Source: DATARH01 sp036268425
Lineage (GTDB): Bacteria; Pseudomonadota; Alphaproteobacteria; ATCC43930; CGMCC-115725
Assembly: GCA_036268425.1 (NCBI GenBank)
Contig: DATAUE010000122.1
Span: forward strand, 1 to 64,000
Length of the DNA stretch: 64,000 nucleotides
Reading direction: 5' to 3'
Both the position numbers and the translations under genes were made by a program. Each line of letters starts with the position of its first letter. The stretch's first letter is position 1. The notes under the pieces were generated by a model that was given only the letters and a program-made list of their open reading frames with translations, did no database searches and was not told the DNA's origin. Positions 16,374 through 24,036 of the stretch are shown piece by piece.

Positions 16374-17587
16374 GCGAGATCGGTCTCGCGGCCGGCTCGC
16401 CGCCGCCCGACAAGGCACGCAGCGCCGGCACCCCCACCGAAACGATGCCGCATTATGTGTCGCAGGCGCCGTTCGACGCCTATGCCGTCGATGCGATGAC
16501 CGCATCACAGGAGCGTTATTACCGCGCCCGGCCGATCACGATGATGTGGTGGCGGTTCCGCCGTCACCGGATCGCGGTTGCCTCCGGCGTCTTGCTGCTG
16601 GCGTTTTACGCGACGATCTTGTTCTGCGAATTTCTGGCGCCCTACGGCCTCGACAGCCGCCATACCGATTTCATTTATTCCCCGCCACAGCATGTGCATC
16701 TGTTCGATAACGGGCGCCTAACCTGGCCGTATGTCGACGGCAACGACTACAACCTCGACATGAACAATCTACGCCGCGTCTACACCCCAAATCCAACCAA
16801 GCATCAGCCAGTCAGGTTTTTCTGCCACGGCGACAAATATTATTATTGGGGTCTGACGGCCGGCGACATCCATTTGGTATGCCCGGCCGAGGGCGGACAG
16901 CTCTTCCTACTCGGTACCGACCGGCTCGGGCGCGACATGCTGTCGCGTATCATTTACGGCGCGCGCATTTCCCTGACCGTCGGCCTGATCGGCGTCATCA
17001 TCAGCTTTACGCTCGGCATCCTGATCGGCGGCATTGCCGGGTATTACGGCGGCTGGACCGATATGCTGATCCAGCGCGGCATCGAGGTCATCCAATCCTT
17101 CCCGCATCTGCCGCTCTGGATGGCGTTGTCGGCGGTATTGCCGGTGACATGGAGCCCGATCCTGGTCTATTTCGGCATCACGCTGATTCTCGGGATGATC
17201 GAGTGGACGCATCTGGCGCGCGCCGTGCGGTCAAAGCTGCTGTCGTTGCGTGAAGAAGATTTTTGCGCCGCCGCGGTGCTGATGGGCGCCAGCCCGGCCC
17301 GCATCATCGGGCGCCACCTGCTGCCGAGCTTTATGAGCCATCTGATCGCCTCGGCGACCTTGACGATCCCCGGCATGATCCTCGGCGAAACCGCCCTGTC
17401 GTTTCTCGGCCTCGGGTTGCGTCCGCCGATCACCAGTTGGGGCGTGCTGCTCAGCGAGGCACAGAACATCAGCGTCGTCGCGCTTTATCCCTGGCTGATG
17501 CTGCCGGTGATCCCGGTCATCCTGACCGTGCTGGCGTTCAACTTCCTCGGCGACGGGCTGCGCGACGCCGCCGACCCGTATCACTGA
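16370..17587 (+). CDS. Peptide-type ABC transporter permease (DppC/YejE-like)
   Basis: This 405-residue second permease of the importer is about 100 residues longer than DppC. It has a cytoplasmic N-terminal extension (1-60), a first membrane segment near 66-88 and a large periplasmic insertion (about 88-175, rich in Tyr/Asn) before the conserved core at LGTDRLGRDMLSRIIYG. The EAA loop includes FCAAAVLMGASPARII. The long insertion is shared with YejE-like permeases. It completes the operon begun at 10083 and ends 16 bases before the convergent MaoC gene. Confidence 0.9.
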   Translation: MSEIGLAAGSPPPDKARSAGTPTETMPHYVSQAPFDAYAVDAMTASQERYYRARPITMMWWRFRRHRIAVASGVLLLAFYATILFCEFLAPYGLDSRHTDFIYSPPQHVHLFDNGRLTWPYVDGNDYNLDMNNLRRVYTPNPTKHQPVRFFCHGDKYYYWGLTAGDIHLVCPAEGGQLFLLGTDRLGRDMLSRIIYGARISLTVGLIGVIISFTLGILIGGIAGYYGGWTDMLIQRGIEVIQSFPHLPLWMALSAVLPVTWSPILVYFGITLILGMIEWTHLARAVRSKLLSLREEDFCAAAVLMGASPARIIGRHLLPSFMSHLIASATLTIPGMILGETALSFLGLGLRPPITSWGVLLSEAQNISVVALYPWLMLPVIPVILTVLAFNFLGDGLRDAADPYH

Positions 17588-17603
17588 CCGGGGTTTGCGC
17601 GCA

Positions 17604-18071
17604 TTACGTCGGCCGACAGCGTATCAAACTGATCGGCTTAAAGCTCATCACGACGTCTCCCCGCTGGTTCAAGGTCTCGACCAAGCCGAGAATGACGCCC
17701 TGATCGGGTTTCGAGCGCGACCGGCGTGCTTCGTGGACCGTAGCGCGCAGGCTGAGTTGGTCGCCGGGCCGCACCGGCAATAGCCAGCGCAGTTCGTCGA
17801 GACCGGGCGAGGCCAGATTCCCGCGCGGCACGAAATGCTTGACCATCAGCTGCATCGTCAGCGCGCCGGTGTGCCAGCCGCTGGCGATCAGCCCGCCGAA
17901 TTGGCCGCGTTCCGCCGCCGCCTTGTCGACATGCATTGCCTGCGCGTCATAGCGCCGCGCGAAATCGAGGATGTCCGCTTCCGTGACCATTACCGGCCCA
18001 CCGATAAACACGGCGCCGACGGGGTAATCCTCGAAATACTGGCCGGGCTTGTCCATCACCGCCGTTCTCAT
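17604..18071 (-). CDS. MaoC family dehydratase
   Basis: This 155-residue single hot-dog-fold protein of the MaoC/R-hydratase family hydrates enoyl-CoA thioesters, as in (R)-specific enoyl-CoA hydratase. The hydratase-2 region is visible as YDAQAMHVD and FGGLIASGWHTGAL (about 40-75). The ATG at 18071 overlaps the stop of the upstream metallophosphoesterase (ATGA), so the two are coupled; an internal ATG six codons later is possible. The CoA substrate is not identifiable. Confidence 0.85.
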   Translation of the reverse strand: MRTAVMDKPGQYFEDYPVGAVFIGGPVMVTEADILDFARRYDAQAMHVDKAAAERGQFGGLIASGWHTGALTMQLMVKHFVPRGNLASPGLDELRWLLPVRPGDQLSLRATVHEARRSRSKPDQGVILGLVETLNQRGDVVMSFKPISLIRCRPT

Positions 18072-18649
18072 CGCATGTTGGGGAAATCGAGGATGCGCGC
18101 CTCACCGCTGACCGTGTCGAGCACCGCGCAACTCAACTGGCCGCCATTGCGGTGGTCGCGTGCGTCGCCGGCCGAGCCGGGATTGATCACCAGTACCCGG
18201 CCAAAGCGCTGCACCACCTGCTGATGCGTGTGGCCGTACAGCACGAAATCCGCGTCGACCTCGCCAAAGCGGGCAAGGTCGCTGCTTGTCGGGTGGATAT
18301 AGGCGCCGCGCGGCTCCCACGGCGTCGAATGCACCAACAGCAGGCGTTTGCCGCCGAAGGTCAACTCGCGCCGGTGTGGCTGGCCGGCGAGCCATTCGGC
18401 CAATGCCGGGTCGGTGCCGGGCCGGGCTCGGGCGCGTTCACCGAGCGGCCCGAAAAAACATTCCTCGTGATTGCCGACGATGACATGTGCTGCACGCTCC
18501 TGGAGCAACTGCACGACCTCATTGGAAAAGCGATATTCATAGATGCTGTCGCCCAGGCAGATTAGTTCGTCGACATCGCCCATGAGGTCGAGCGCATGGG
18601 TCAGCGCAAGGCTGTTGCAGTGGATGTCCGAAACGATACCAATCCTCAC
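18068..18649 (-). CDS. Metallophosphoesterase of the YfcE/MJ0936 type
   Basis: This 193-residue calcineurin-like phosphodiesterase has all metal-ligand motifs intact: SDIHCN (D-x-H), CLGDSIYEY (GD), VGNHEE (GNHE), LLVHSTPW and YGHTHQQ (GHTH). Proteins of this group hydrolyse phosphodiesters with Mn or Ni in vitro, and their cellular substrates are mostly unknown. A GTG start at 18649 is chosen because GGAGG lies 8 bases upstream and the product then starts right before the fold (VRIGIVSD). It is coupled to the MaoC gene, an unusual pairing with no obvious pathway. Confidence 0.85.
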   Translation of the reverse strand: MRIGIVSDIHCNSLALTHALDLMGDVDELICLGDSIYEYRFSNEVVQLLQERAAHVIVGNHEECFFGPLGERARARPGTDPALAEWLAGQPHRRELTFGGKRLLLVHSTPWEPRGAYIHPTSSDLARFGEVDADFVLYGHTHQQVVQRFGRVLVINPGSAGDARDHRNGGQLSCAVLDTVSGEARILDFPNMR

Positions 18650-18866
18650 GCGCGACGCCTCCCGGATCGGCGACGAGACCACGGACAACAATCGGTCGGC
18701 GGGGTTTGGCGGCGCGGCGGGGGCGCGGCTGAACAGGCGAAGCTGGCTGGCATGATGGTTGGCGCCACCCTATGAGGCTGACGCCGTTGTTGCAATCCCG
18801 GCTTGGCGCGGGACAGGTCAGCCTGGAAAAAACGCCGAGCCGGCCCGGATCGACCGGCATGACCAG

Positions 18867-18909
18867 CGTGCGTCTTGCCCGGCGTGCGTCTTGCCCGGCG
18901 TGCTTCTTG
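18867..18909. repeat. 16-bp tandem repeat, 2.7 copies
   Basis: The unit CGTGCGTCTTGCCCGG occurs twice without mismatch (18867-18882 and 18883-18898) and a third partial copy, with one mismatch, runs to 18909. The partial copy ends in CTTG, which is part of the proposed -35 box of the downstream promoter. Confidence 0.9.
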
Positions 18910-18936
18910 AAGGCATCGCCCAGCGGTTTAAATAAT
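18907..18936 (+). promoter_or_regulatory. Candidate promoter for the protease/chaperone genes
   Basis: TTGAAG (18907-18912) and AATAAT (18931-18936) with an 18-base spacer fit a sigma-70-type promoter (4/6 and 5/6 matches). The sequence starts with CTTGAA, which also resembles heat-shock -35 boxes, but no good RpoH -10 follows. It is about 46 bases before the ATG at 18983. Confidence 0.4.
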
Positions 18937-18982
18937 GGTCAACGAAACTAGTTTGTATTTCGTGCCGTTGTGCTGACGGCGC

Positions 18983-20155
18983 ATGACAATCCGCAAGGTC
19001 TCCCGCACGATGATTCGGATGTTCTCAGCGCTCGTGGCGATGGGCGCTGTCGCTGTTTTCGCGCCGGCACTACCATCCGCTTGGGCTGCGGCACCGATCC
19101 CAGAAGTCGGCGGATCGGCGGTGCCCAGCCTCGCGCCGATGCTGTCGCGGATCACGCCGGGCGTCGTCAACATCGCGGTTCGCGGCCGGGTACGCGAGCA
19201 GAACCCGTTATTACAGGACCCGTTCTTCCGCCGTTTTTTCAACCTGCCACAGAACCAGCAGCAGCAGACGCATGAGCGCGAGAGCCAGGCTACCGGGTCG
19301 GGCGTCATCGTCGACGCGGCGCAAGGTTATGTGTTGACCAACGGCCACGTCGTCGAGAACGCCAGCCGCATCGAGGTCACGACCAAGGACAACCGCCGCT
19401 TTACCGCACGGCTGGTCGGCACCGACGCCGATACCGATGTCGCGGTTTTGCAGATCCCGAGCGAACGGCTGACTGCCGTGCCGCTGGGCGATTCCGACCG
19501 CCTCCAGGTCGGCGATTTCGTTCTGGCGATCGGCAACCCGTTTGGTCTCGGGCAGACCGTCACGTCCGGTATAGTCAGCGCACTCGGCCGCAGCGGTCTC
19601 GGGATTGAAGGCTACGAGGATTTCATCCAGACCGACGCCTCGATCAACCCCGGCAATTCTGGCGGGCCGCTGGTCGATCTGCAAGGGCAATGCGTCGGCA
19701 TCAACACGGCGATCCTGGCGCCCGGCGGCGGCAATATCGGCATTGGTTTCGCGGTGCCGATCAATATGGTGCGGCGCGTCATGGAGCAGCTGATCCGCTA
19801 TGGCGAGGTCAAGCGCGGCCGGATCGGAGTCGCGATCCAGGACCTAACCCCTGATCTGGCACAGGCGATGAACACGGCCCACACCACGGGCGCCGTCATT
19901 GCGCGCGTCGATGCCGGATCACCGGCCGAGCGAGCCGGGCTGCACAATGGCGACCTGGTGGTTGCCGTTAACGGCGTCGCGGTACGCAGCGGCACGCAAC
20001 TGCGCAATACAATCGGGCTGACCCGCATCGGCGAGGATGTCAACCTGACGATCGACCGTCGCGGCTCGGAGTATTCCATTGCGGTGCGGGTTGACCCTGC
20101 CGGTCCGACCCCGGCGCGCCAGCAGCAGCGTACTCGCCCGCAATCACAGCGTTGA
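18983..20155 (+). CDS. Periplasmic trypsin-like serine protease with one PDZ domain (DegS/DegP family)
   Basis: This 390-residue S1C-family protease is probably exported by an N-terminal signal segment (about residues 1-36, ending ALPSAWA). The catalytic triad is complete: His in TNGHVVENA, Asp in DTDVAVLQI, Ser in NPGNSGGPLVD. One PDZ domain occupies about 275-370 (GSPAERAGLHNGDLVVAVNG), followed by a Gln/Arg-rich tail. Family members degrade misfolded envelope proteins or, when DegS-like, cleave anti-sigma factors. A later ATG (19010) could be the start. It is followed 36 bases later by the cbpA-like gene, so the two may be cotranscribed. Confidence 0.88.
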   Translation: MTIRKVSRTMIRMFSALVAMGAVAVFAPALPSAWAAAPIPEVGGSAVPSLAPMLSRITPGVVNIAVRGRVREQNPLLQDPFFRRFFNLPQNQQQQTHERESQATGSGVIVDAAQGYVLTNGHVVENASRIEVTTKDNRRFTARLVGTDADTDVAVLQIPSERLTAVPLGDSDRLQVGDFVLAIGNPFGLGQTVTSGIVSALGRSGLGIEGYEDFIQTDASINPGNSGGPLVDLQGQCVGINTAILAPGGGNIGIGFAVPINMVRRVMEQLIRYGEVKRGRIGVAIQDLTPDLAQAMNTAHTTGAVIARVDAGSPAERAGLHNGDLVVAVNGVAVRSGTQLRNTIGLTRIGEDVNLTIDRRGSEYSIAVRVDPAGPTPARQQQRTRPQSQR

Positions 20156-20191
20156 GCACCCCTTAACGACAGCTTTTTGAGACACACGCAT

Positions 20192-21121
20192 ATGGCGACG
20201 CAAACCCCCTATGAGGTTCTCGGCGTAAAGCCCGACGCCAAGCCGGACCAGATCCGCAAGGCGTACCGCAAACTCGCCAAAGAGTTCCACCCCGACCTCA
20301 ACCCCGGCAAGCCCGAGGCTGAACTACGCTTCAAGAACGTGTCGGCAGCTTACGACATCCTGTCCGATGCCGATAAACGGGCCCGTTACGATCGCGGCGA
20401 AATCGACGAAACCGGGGCCGAACGCCCGCGCTATTCCTACCGGCCGCACGCCGAGGGAGCACAGGGGTGGAAGTATCAGCCGCAGGACGACATCGATCTT
20501 GAGGACCTGTTTGCGGCGTTCGGGCGCGGCGGCCCCGGCGCCCGGCGAGGCGGTGCAGGAATGTCGATGCCGGGGCCCGATCGTCATTTTACGCTGACCG
20601 TCGAATTGCCCGAAGCCGCCACGGGCGGCAAGCAGCGGCTCGCGCTGGCGCCTGACGAATGGCTCGATGTCACAATCCCGCCCGGCATCGAGGAAGGCCA
20701 GGTGCTGCGGCTCAAAGGCAAAGGCGGCCTCGGCTTTGGCGGCGGCGCGGCGGGCGACGCGCTGATCGAAATCCACATCGCGCCGCACGGTTTTTTCCGC
20801 CGCGAGGGCGACGACATTCACCTCGAACTCCCGGTCAGCCTCGGCGAAGCGGTCCTCGGCGCCCGGATCGCGGTGCCGACGGTCACCGGCCCGGTCACAA
20901 TGACGATCCCCAAAGGTTCAGACAGTGGCACCCGGCTGCGGCTGCGCGGCAAAGGCATCATGCGCCGCCGCGGAGGAACCGAAACCAGCGGCGATCAGTA
21001 TGTGACGCTCAAAATCGTGATCGGCGCCAGCGACGACCCAGCGCTCGCCGAGTTTCTCGCCGACTGGAACGAGAAGCATCCGAGCGATCCGCGCGCCGCG
21101 CTGCAAGGAAACCCGGCATGA
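20192..21121 (+). CDS. DnaJ-class co-chaperone without zinc finger (CbpA-like)
   Basis: This 309-residue J-domain protein has its J domain at residues 1-70 with the essential HPD in FHPDLNPGK. A linker (about 70-135, with a Gly-rich segment GRGGPGARRGG) precedes the two DnaJ C-terminal client-binding domains (PDRHFTLTVELPEAATGG onward). It lacks the cysteine-rich zinc finger of DnaJ, which together with the next gene identifies it as CbpA type. It should stimulate DnaK ATP hydrolysis. The ATG at 20192 gives the family start MATQTPYEVLG. It is coupled to the downstream gene by an ATGA overlap. Confidence 0.9.
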   Translation: MATQTPYEVLGVKPDAKPDQIRKAYRKLAKEFHPDLNPGKPEAELRFKNVSAAYDILSDADKRARYDRGEIDETGAERPRYSYRPHAEGAQGWKYQPQDDIDLEDLFAAFGRGGPGARRGGAGMSMPGPDRHFTLTVELPEAATGGKQRLALAPDEWLDVTIPPGIEEGQVLRLKGKGGLGFGGGAAGDALIEIHIAPHGFFRREGDDIHLELPVSLGEAVLGARIAVPTVTGPVTMTIPKGSDSGTRLRLRGKGIMRRRGGTETSGDQYVTLKIVIGASDDPALAEFLADWNEKHPSDPRAALQGNPA

Positions 21122-21462
21122 TCGACCTTGATGAACTGGCTCGACGCTTTGCCGGCCTCGAACGCGCCGAGCTGGTACGCTGGATCGACAACCGCTGGAT
21201 CGTACCGGACCAGCAGGGCGGCGCGTGGCTGTTCCGCGAAGTCGATATCGCGCGAGTCGAATTGATCCTGCATGTGCGGCAGGAATACGCCGTTGAAGAT
21301 GATGCTATGGCGCTTGTGCTTGGATTGCTGGATCAGGTCTACGGGCTGCGCCGCCAGATGCGCCGGCTGTGCGGCGCGATCGAAGGCCAGCCGCCGGAAA
21401 TTCGCGACGCCATCCGCCGTGCCCTGCCGCCCGCCCGCGCCGACAATGTTCACGGCGGTTAA
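21118..21462 (+). CDS. CbpM/MerR-like chaperone modulator
   Basis: This 114-residue protein resembles CbpM, the small MerR-fold partner that binds the J domain of CbpA and blocks its activity. It begins MIDLDELARRF and has the block LVRWIDNRWIVP followed by FREVDIARVELI, then a helical tail with LLDQVYGLRRQM. The four-base overlap with the cbpA-like gene is the standard cbpAM arrangement. It lacks a clear DNA-binding basic surface, so a co-chaperone regulator is more likely than a transcription factor. Confidence 0.8.
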   Translation: MIDLDELARRFAGLERAELVRWIDNRWIVPDQQGGAWLFREVDIARVELILHVRQEYAVEDDAMALVLGLLDQVYGLRRQMRRLCGAIEGQPPEIRDAIRRALPPARADNVHGG

Positions 21463-21468
21463 GGCGGC

Positions 21469-23406
21469 TTAATCGCTCGCGATGGCAAGTGGTTTCGGGA
21501 TGGCCTCTGTCGCGAGGCAGACCCGGTCGCGTCCGCCTTCCTTGGCCGCATAAAGCGCGCGATCGGCCGCCTGCATCAGTTCCGCCGCACTGGTAATGCC
21601 GCTCTCGCTGACCAGCGAGGCCACCCCGAGACTGATCGTGACGATCTTCGCTTGATTTCCCTCATGCGCGATCCCCAGGCTGCGCACCGCGGCGCGAGCG
21701 CGTTCCGCCATCGCTACCGCTCCGGAGGCCGGCGTATTCGGCAGTACGATCACCAGTTCTTCGCCACCGTATCGCGCGACGAGGTCGCCGGGGCGGCGCG
21801 GCAGTTGCTTCAGCACGCCGCCGACATCGCGCAGGCAGTCGTCGCCTGCCGGATGGCCATAGCGATCGTTGAACAGTTTGAACTTGTCGACATCGATCAT
21901 GATGACGCTGAGAATCGAGCCGTCGCGCTGCGCACGCCGGAATTCGGTATCCAGCGTCACATCGAAATGCCGCCGATTTGCGAGCGTCGTCAGAGCGTCT
22001 TCATTAGCGATCAGCTCAAGCTGCCGGTTTGCCTCCGCGAGTTGCTCTTCGACCTCCTTGCGCTCGGTCACATCGCGCGTCGCGATGACAAAGCCTTCGT
22101 CGTCAGCAAGGTGCCGGCGATTGACTTCGACCCAGATGACCTTGCCGTCCTTGCGAAACACGCGATAGGTCGCCCGTATATCAGTATCCTGCCTGGCGCT
22201 GACATCGCCGAACGCCTTTTCCCACAGCGCGCGGTCATCGGGGTACAGAATGTCGTCGGTCCGGTGGCCCAGCATTTCCTCCGGCTCATAGCCCAGCAGG
22301 CGGCGGCTGGCCGGCGACACATAAACCCGCTCCATCTTCGGGCTGACCTGAACAATCAGGTCGGTCGAGCTTTCGGCCAGTTCCCGCAATGCCGCGGTGG
22401 CTTTGTGGTAAGCAGCTTCGAGGCGCTGCCGCGTGCGGATCTGCCACGCCAGCCACATTCCCAGAGCGCCGACAATGAACACCAACGCGCCGGTCCGCGT
22501 CAGTTGCGAGCGCACCGCAGCGCGCCACGGTTTGAGAATGTCCGCACTGGCGAAAGCGACCGAGACAACGAGCGGATAGCCATCGATGCGACGATAGCTG
22601 TTCAGTCGCGTCACACCGTCGGTCGACGATCTGATCTCGACGTCACCGTTTGGTGACTGCGTCAGGTACGTTCGAAAGAGCGACGAATTGTGCAGGTCGC
22701 GGCCCACATTGCGGGCTTCGAAGGGCCGCCGCACCAGCAAGGTGCCGTTGACCATCGCCAGCAGAATCGCGCCGTGCTCGCCGAGCTTGAACGTATCGTA
22801 GAAACTCTGGAAATACCGGCCGGAAATAGCTGCGACAATAACGCCGGCAAAACTCCCGTCGGGGTTGTTGAACCGTCGCGACAGCGGAATCAGCCATCCC
22901 CCGGATGCGTCCGGCATCGGCGCTCCAAGATGCGCCGTGTCGTCGGCATGGGTGCGGTAATAGTCCACGCTGTCGGCCGCGATGGTCGCGCAATCCGCCG
23001 GCTGCAAGGGCCGGCCGGTGGCGAGACAACCGGCGGCGTTACCGACGATCAGCCAATTTGCCAAAGCCGGGAACATCGCGAGCCGCGCGTTCATGATCTT
23101 GGTGAGCTGATCGACGCTCTCGGCGCTGACCCCGTCCATTTGCAGTCGGTGCGCGGCGCCGACGATACTGGCATCGGCCGTGCGGAACGTATCGCCGGCA
23201 TGTTGCGACAGAGAGCGCGCTAAGTTTGACGTCTCCTGCCGCGCATCGGCCATTTCCTTTTGCCGCTGCGCGTACAGGCCGAATCCTTCCGACCCGATGA
23301 TGACGAGACAGACAAGGACGACAAAGGCCGGCGCGCCGAAGTGAAGCGGGAACCCCGACTTGAGACGCCACCATGACGGGCGTCGCGTGTGGTTTGCCAG
23401 GTTCAT
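21469..23406 (-). CDS. Membrane diguanylate cyclase with Cache-type sensor, PAS and GGDEF domains
   Basis: This 645-residue sensor enzyme makes cyclic di-GMP. The order is: membrane segment about 22-45, periplasmic dCache-like sensor to about 290, second membrane segment near 300-320 (ALVFIVGALGMWLAW), PAS domain about 345-455 with RKDGKVIWVEVNRRH, then GGDEF domain to the end. The active site is GGEEL, and an RPGD five residues upstream is an intact inhibitory I-site, so activity and product feedback are both expected. The ATG at 23406 has GGAAGGA at good spacing. The only other cyclic-di-GMP-linked gene seen is the PilZ protein at 38229. Confidence 0.9.
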   Translation of the reverse strand: MNLANHTRRPSWWRLKSGFPLHFGAPAFVVLVCLVIIGSEGFGLYAQRQKEMADARQETSNLARSLSQHAGDTFRTADASIVGAAHRLQMDGVSAESVDQLTKIMNARLAMFPALANWLIVGNAAGCLATGRPLQPADCATIAADSVDYYRTHADDTAHLGAPMPDASGGWLIPLSRRFNNPDGSFAGVIVAAISGRYFQSFYDTFKLGEHGAILLAMVNGTLLVRRPFEARNVGRDLHNSSLFRTYLTQSPNGDVEIRSSTDGVTRLNSYRRIDGYPLVVSVAFASADILKPWRAAVRSQLTRTGALVFIVGALGMWLAWQIRTRQRLEAAYHKATAALRELAESSTDLIVQVSPKMERVYVSPASRRLLGYEPEEMLGHRTDDILYPDDRALWEKAFGDVSARQDTDIRATYRVFRKDGKVIWVEVNRRHLADDEGFVIATRDVTERKEVEEQLAEANRQLELIANEDALTTLANRRHFDVTLDTEFRRAQRDGSILSVIMIDVDKFKLFNDRYGHPAGDDCLRDVGGVLKQLPRRPGDLVARYGGEELVIVLPNTPASGAVAMAERARAAVRSLGIAHEGNQAKIVTISLGVASLVSESGITSAAELMQAADRALYAAKEGGRDRVCLATEAIPKPLAIASD

Positions 23407-23526
23407 GTTCGACGGTCCTTCCGGACATCGTTCTGAACAACAAGCCAGCGTATTGCCGACCACGGATCTACATAATGCAGCCGGATTGTTCCACGCACAA
23501 GGCGCCAGCCGCCGCCGGCTCGGCAG

Positions 23527-23551
23527 GCTGCCGCAGCGAGGCGGCTCCTAC
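23527..23551 (-). repeat. REP-like hairpin beginning GTAG at the terB-like stop codon
   Basis: Read on the minus strand, GTAGGAG is followed by a small stem-loop (GCCGC, loop CTCGCT, GCGGC), the head-and-hairpin layout of REP elements that RAYT transposases mobilise. The TAG of the head is the stop codon of the terB-like gene. Only one copy was found in the window, so this is tentative. Confidence 0.3.
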
Positions 23552-23952
23552 AGCGTCTGAAACCGCGCGCGAGCGCCTCGTTCGATCCCTGCCGCGATCA
23601 ACCGGTCGATGTTGAGCCGATGACGCAGCAGTTCCAGTACCCGCAATTCCTCCTGCGAGGCTTCGCCATCGGCCGCGGCGACATCGCAAGCGATGGCATA
23701 GGCGGTTTCGCGCAGATTGGCCGGCAGCCCTTCTTTGATGTCCTTGAAGGCGTCGTCGAGGCCCGCGCCCTCGCTCAACAGCCGCATGCAGGATTCCATC
23801 ACGCTCGGGAGGTTTTGCCGATCGAAATCGCGAAACACCGGCAAATGGCCGACAATGTCGCTGATGATCTCAAGCTCGGAATCGGTCATGTCGCGATCCG
23901 CAGCCGAGACAATGACCATCGTGTAGACCAGCGCACCGTGGGGGTCGAGCAT
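23548..23952 (-). CDS. TerB-like helical protein
   Basis: This 134-residue all-helical protein resembles the tellurite-resistance TerB/DjlA-N fold. The characteristic block AIACDVAAADGEASQEEL is at about residues 88-105, and a related acidic helix (ADRDMTDSELEIISDI) is near 18-33. The ATG at 23952 has AGGAG 6 bases upstream. No other ter genes are nearby, so a tellurite role is not implied; related proteins are often of unknown function. It lies between the cyclase gene and the helicase gene, all on the minus strand. Confidence 0.75.
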   Translation of the reverse strand: MLDPHGALVYTMVIVSAADRDMTDSELEIISDIVGHLPVFRDFDRQNLPSVMESCMRLLSEGAGLDDAFKDIKEGLPANLRETAYAIACDVAAADGEASQEELRVLELLRHRLNIDRLIAAGIERGARARFQTL

Positions 23953-24036
23953 TGCCGCTCCTGTCCTGCGTGTCTGCGAAATTGGGCGTAATGCACCGCA
24001 CAAACCAAAACCCCGCGGGTGCTGTCAAGCTGGGTA

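Larger units (their letters stand above)
18650..18982. other. Divergent intergenic region with tandem repeat and promoter
   Basis: These 333 bases separate the metallophosphoesterase gene (minus) from the protease gene (plus). No gene was recognised. They contain a 16-bp tandem repeat at 18867-18909 and, overlapping its end, a sigma-70-like promoter at 18907-18936 reading toward the protease. Confidence 0.5.
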
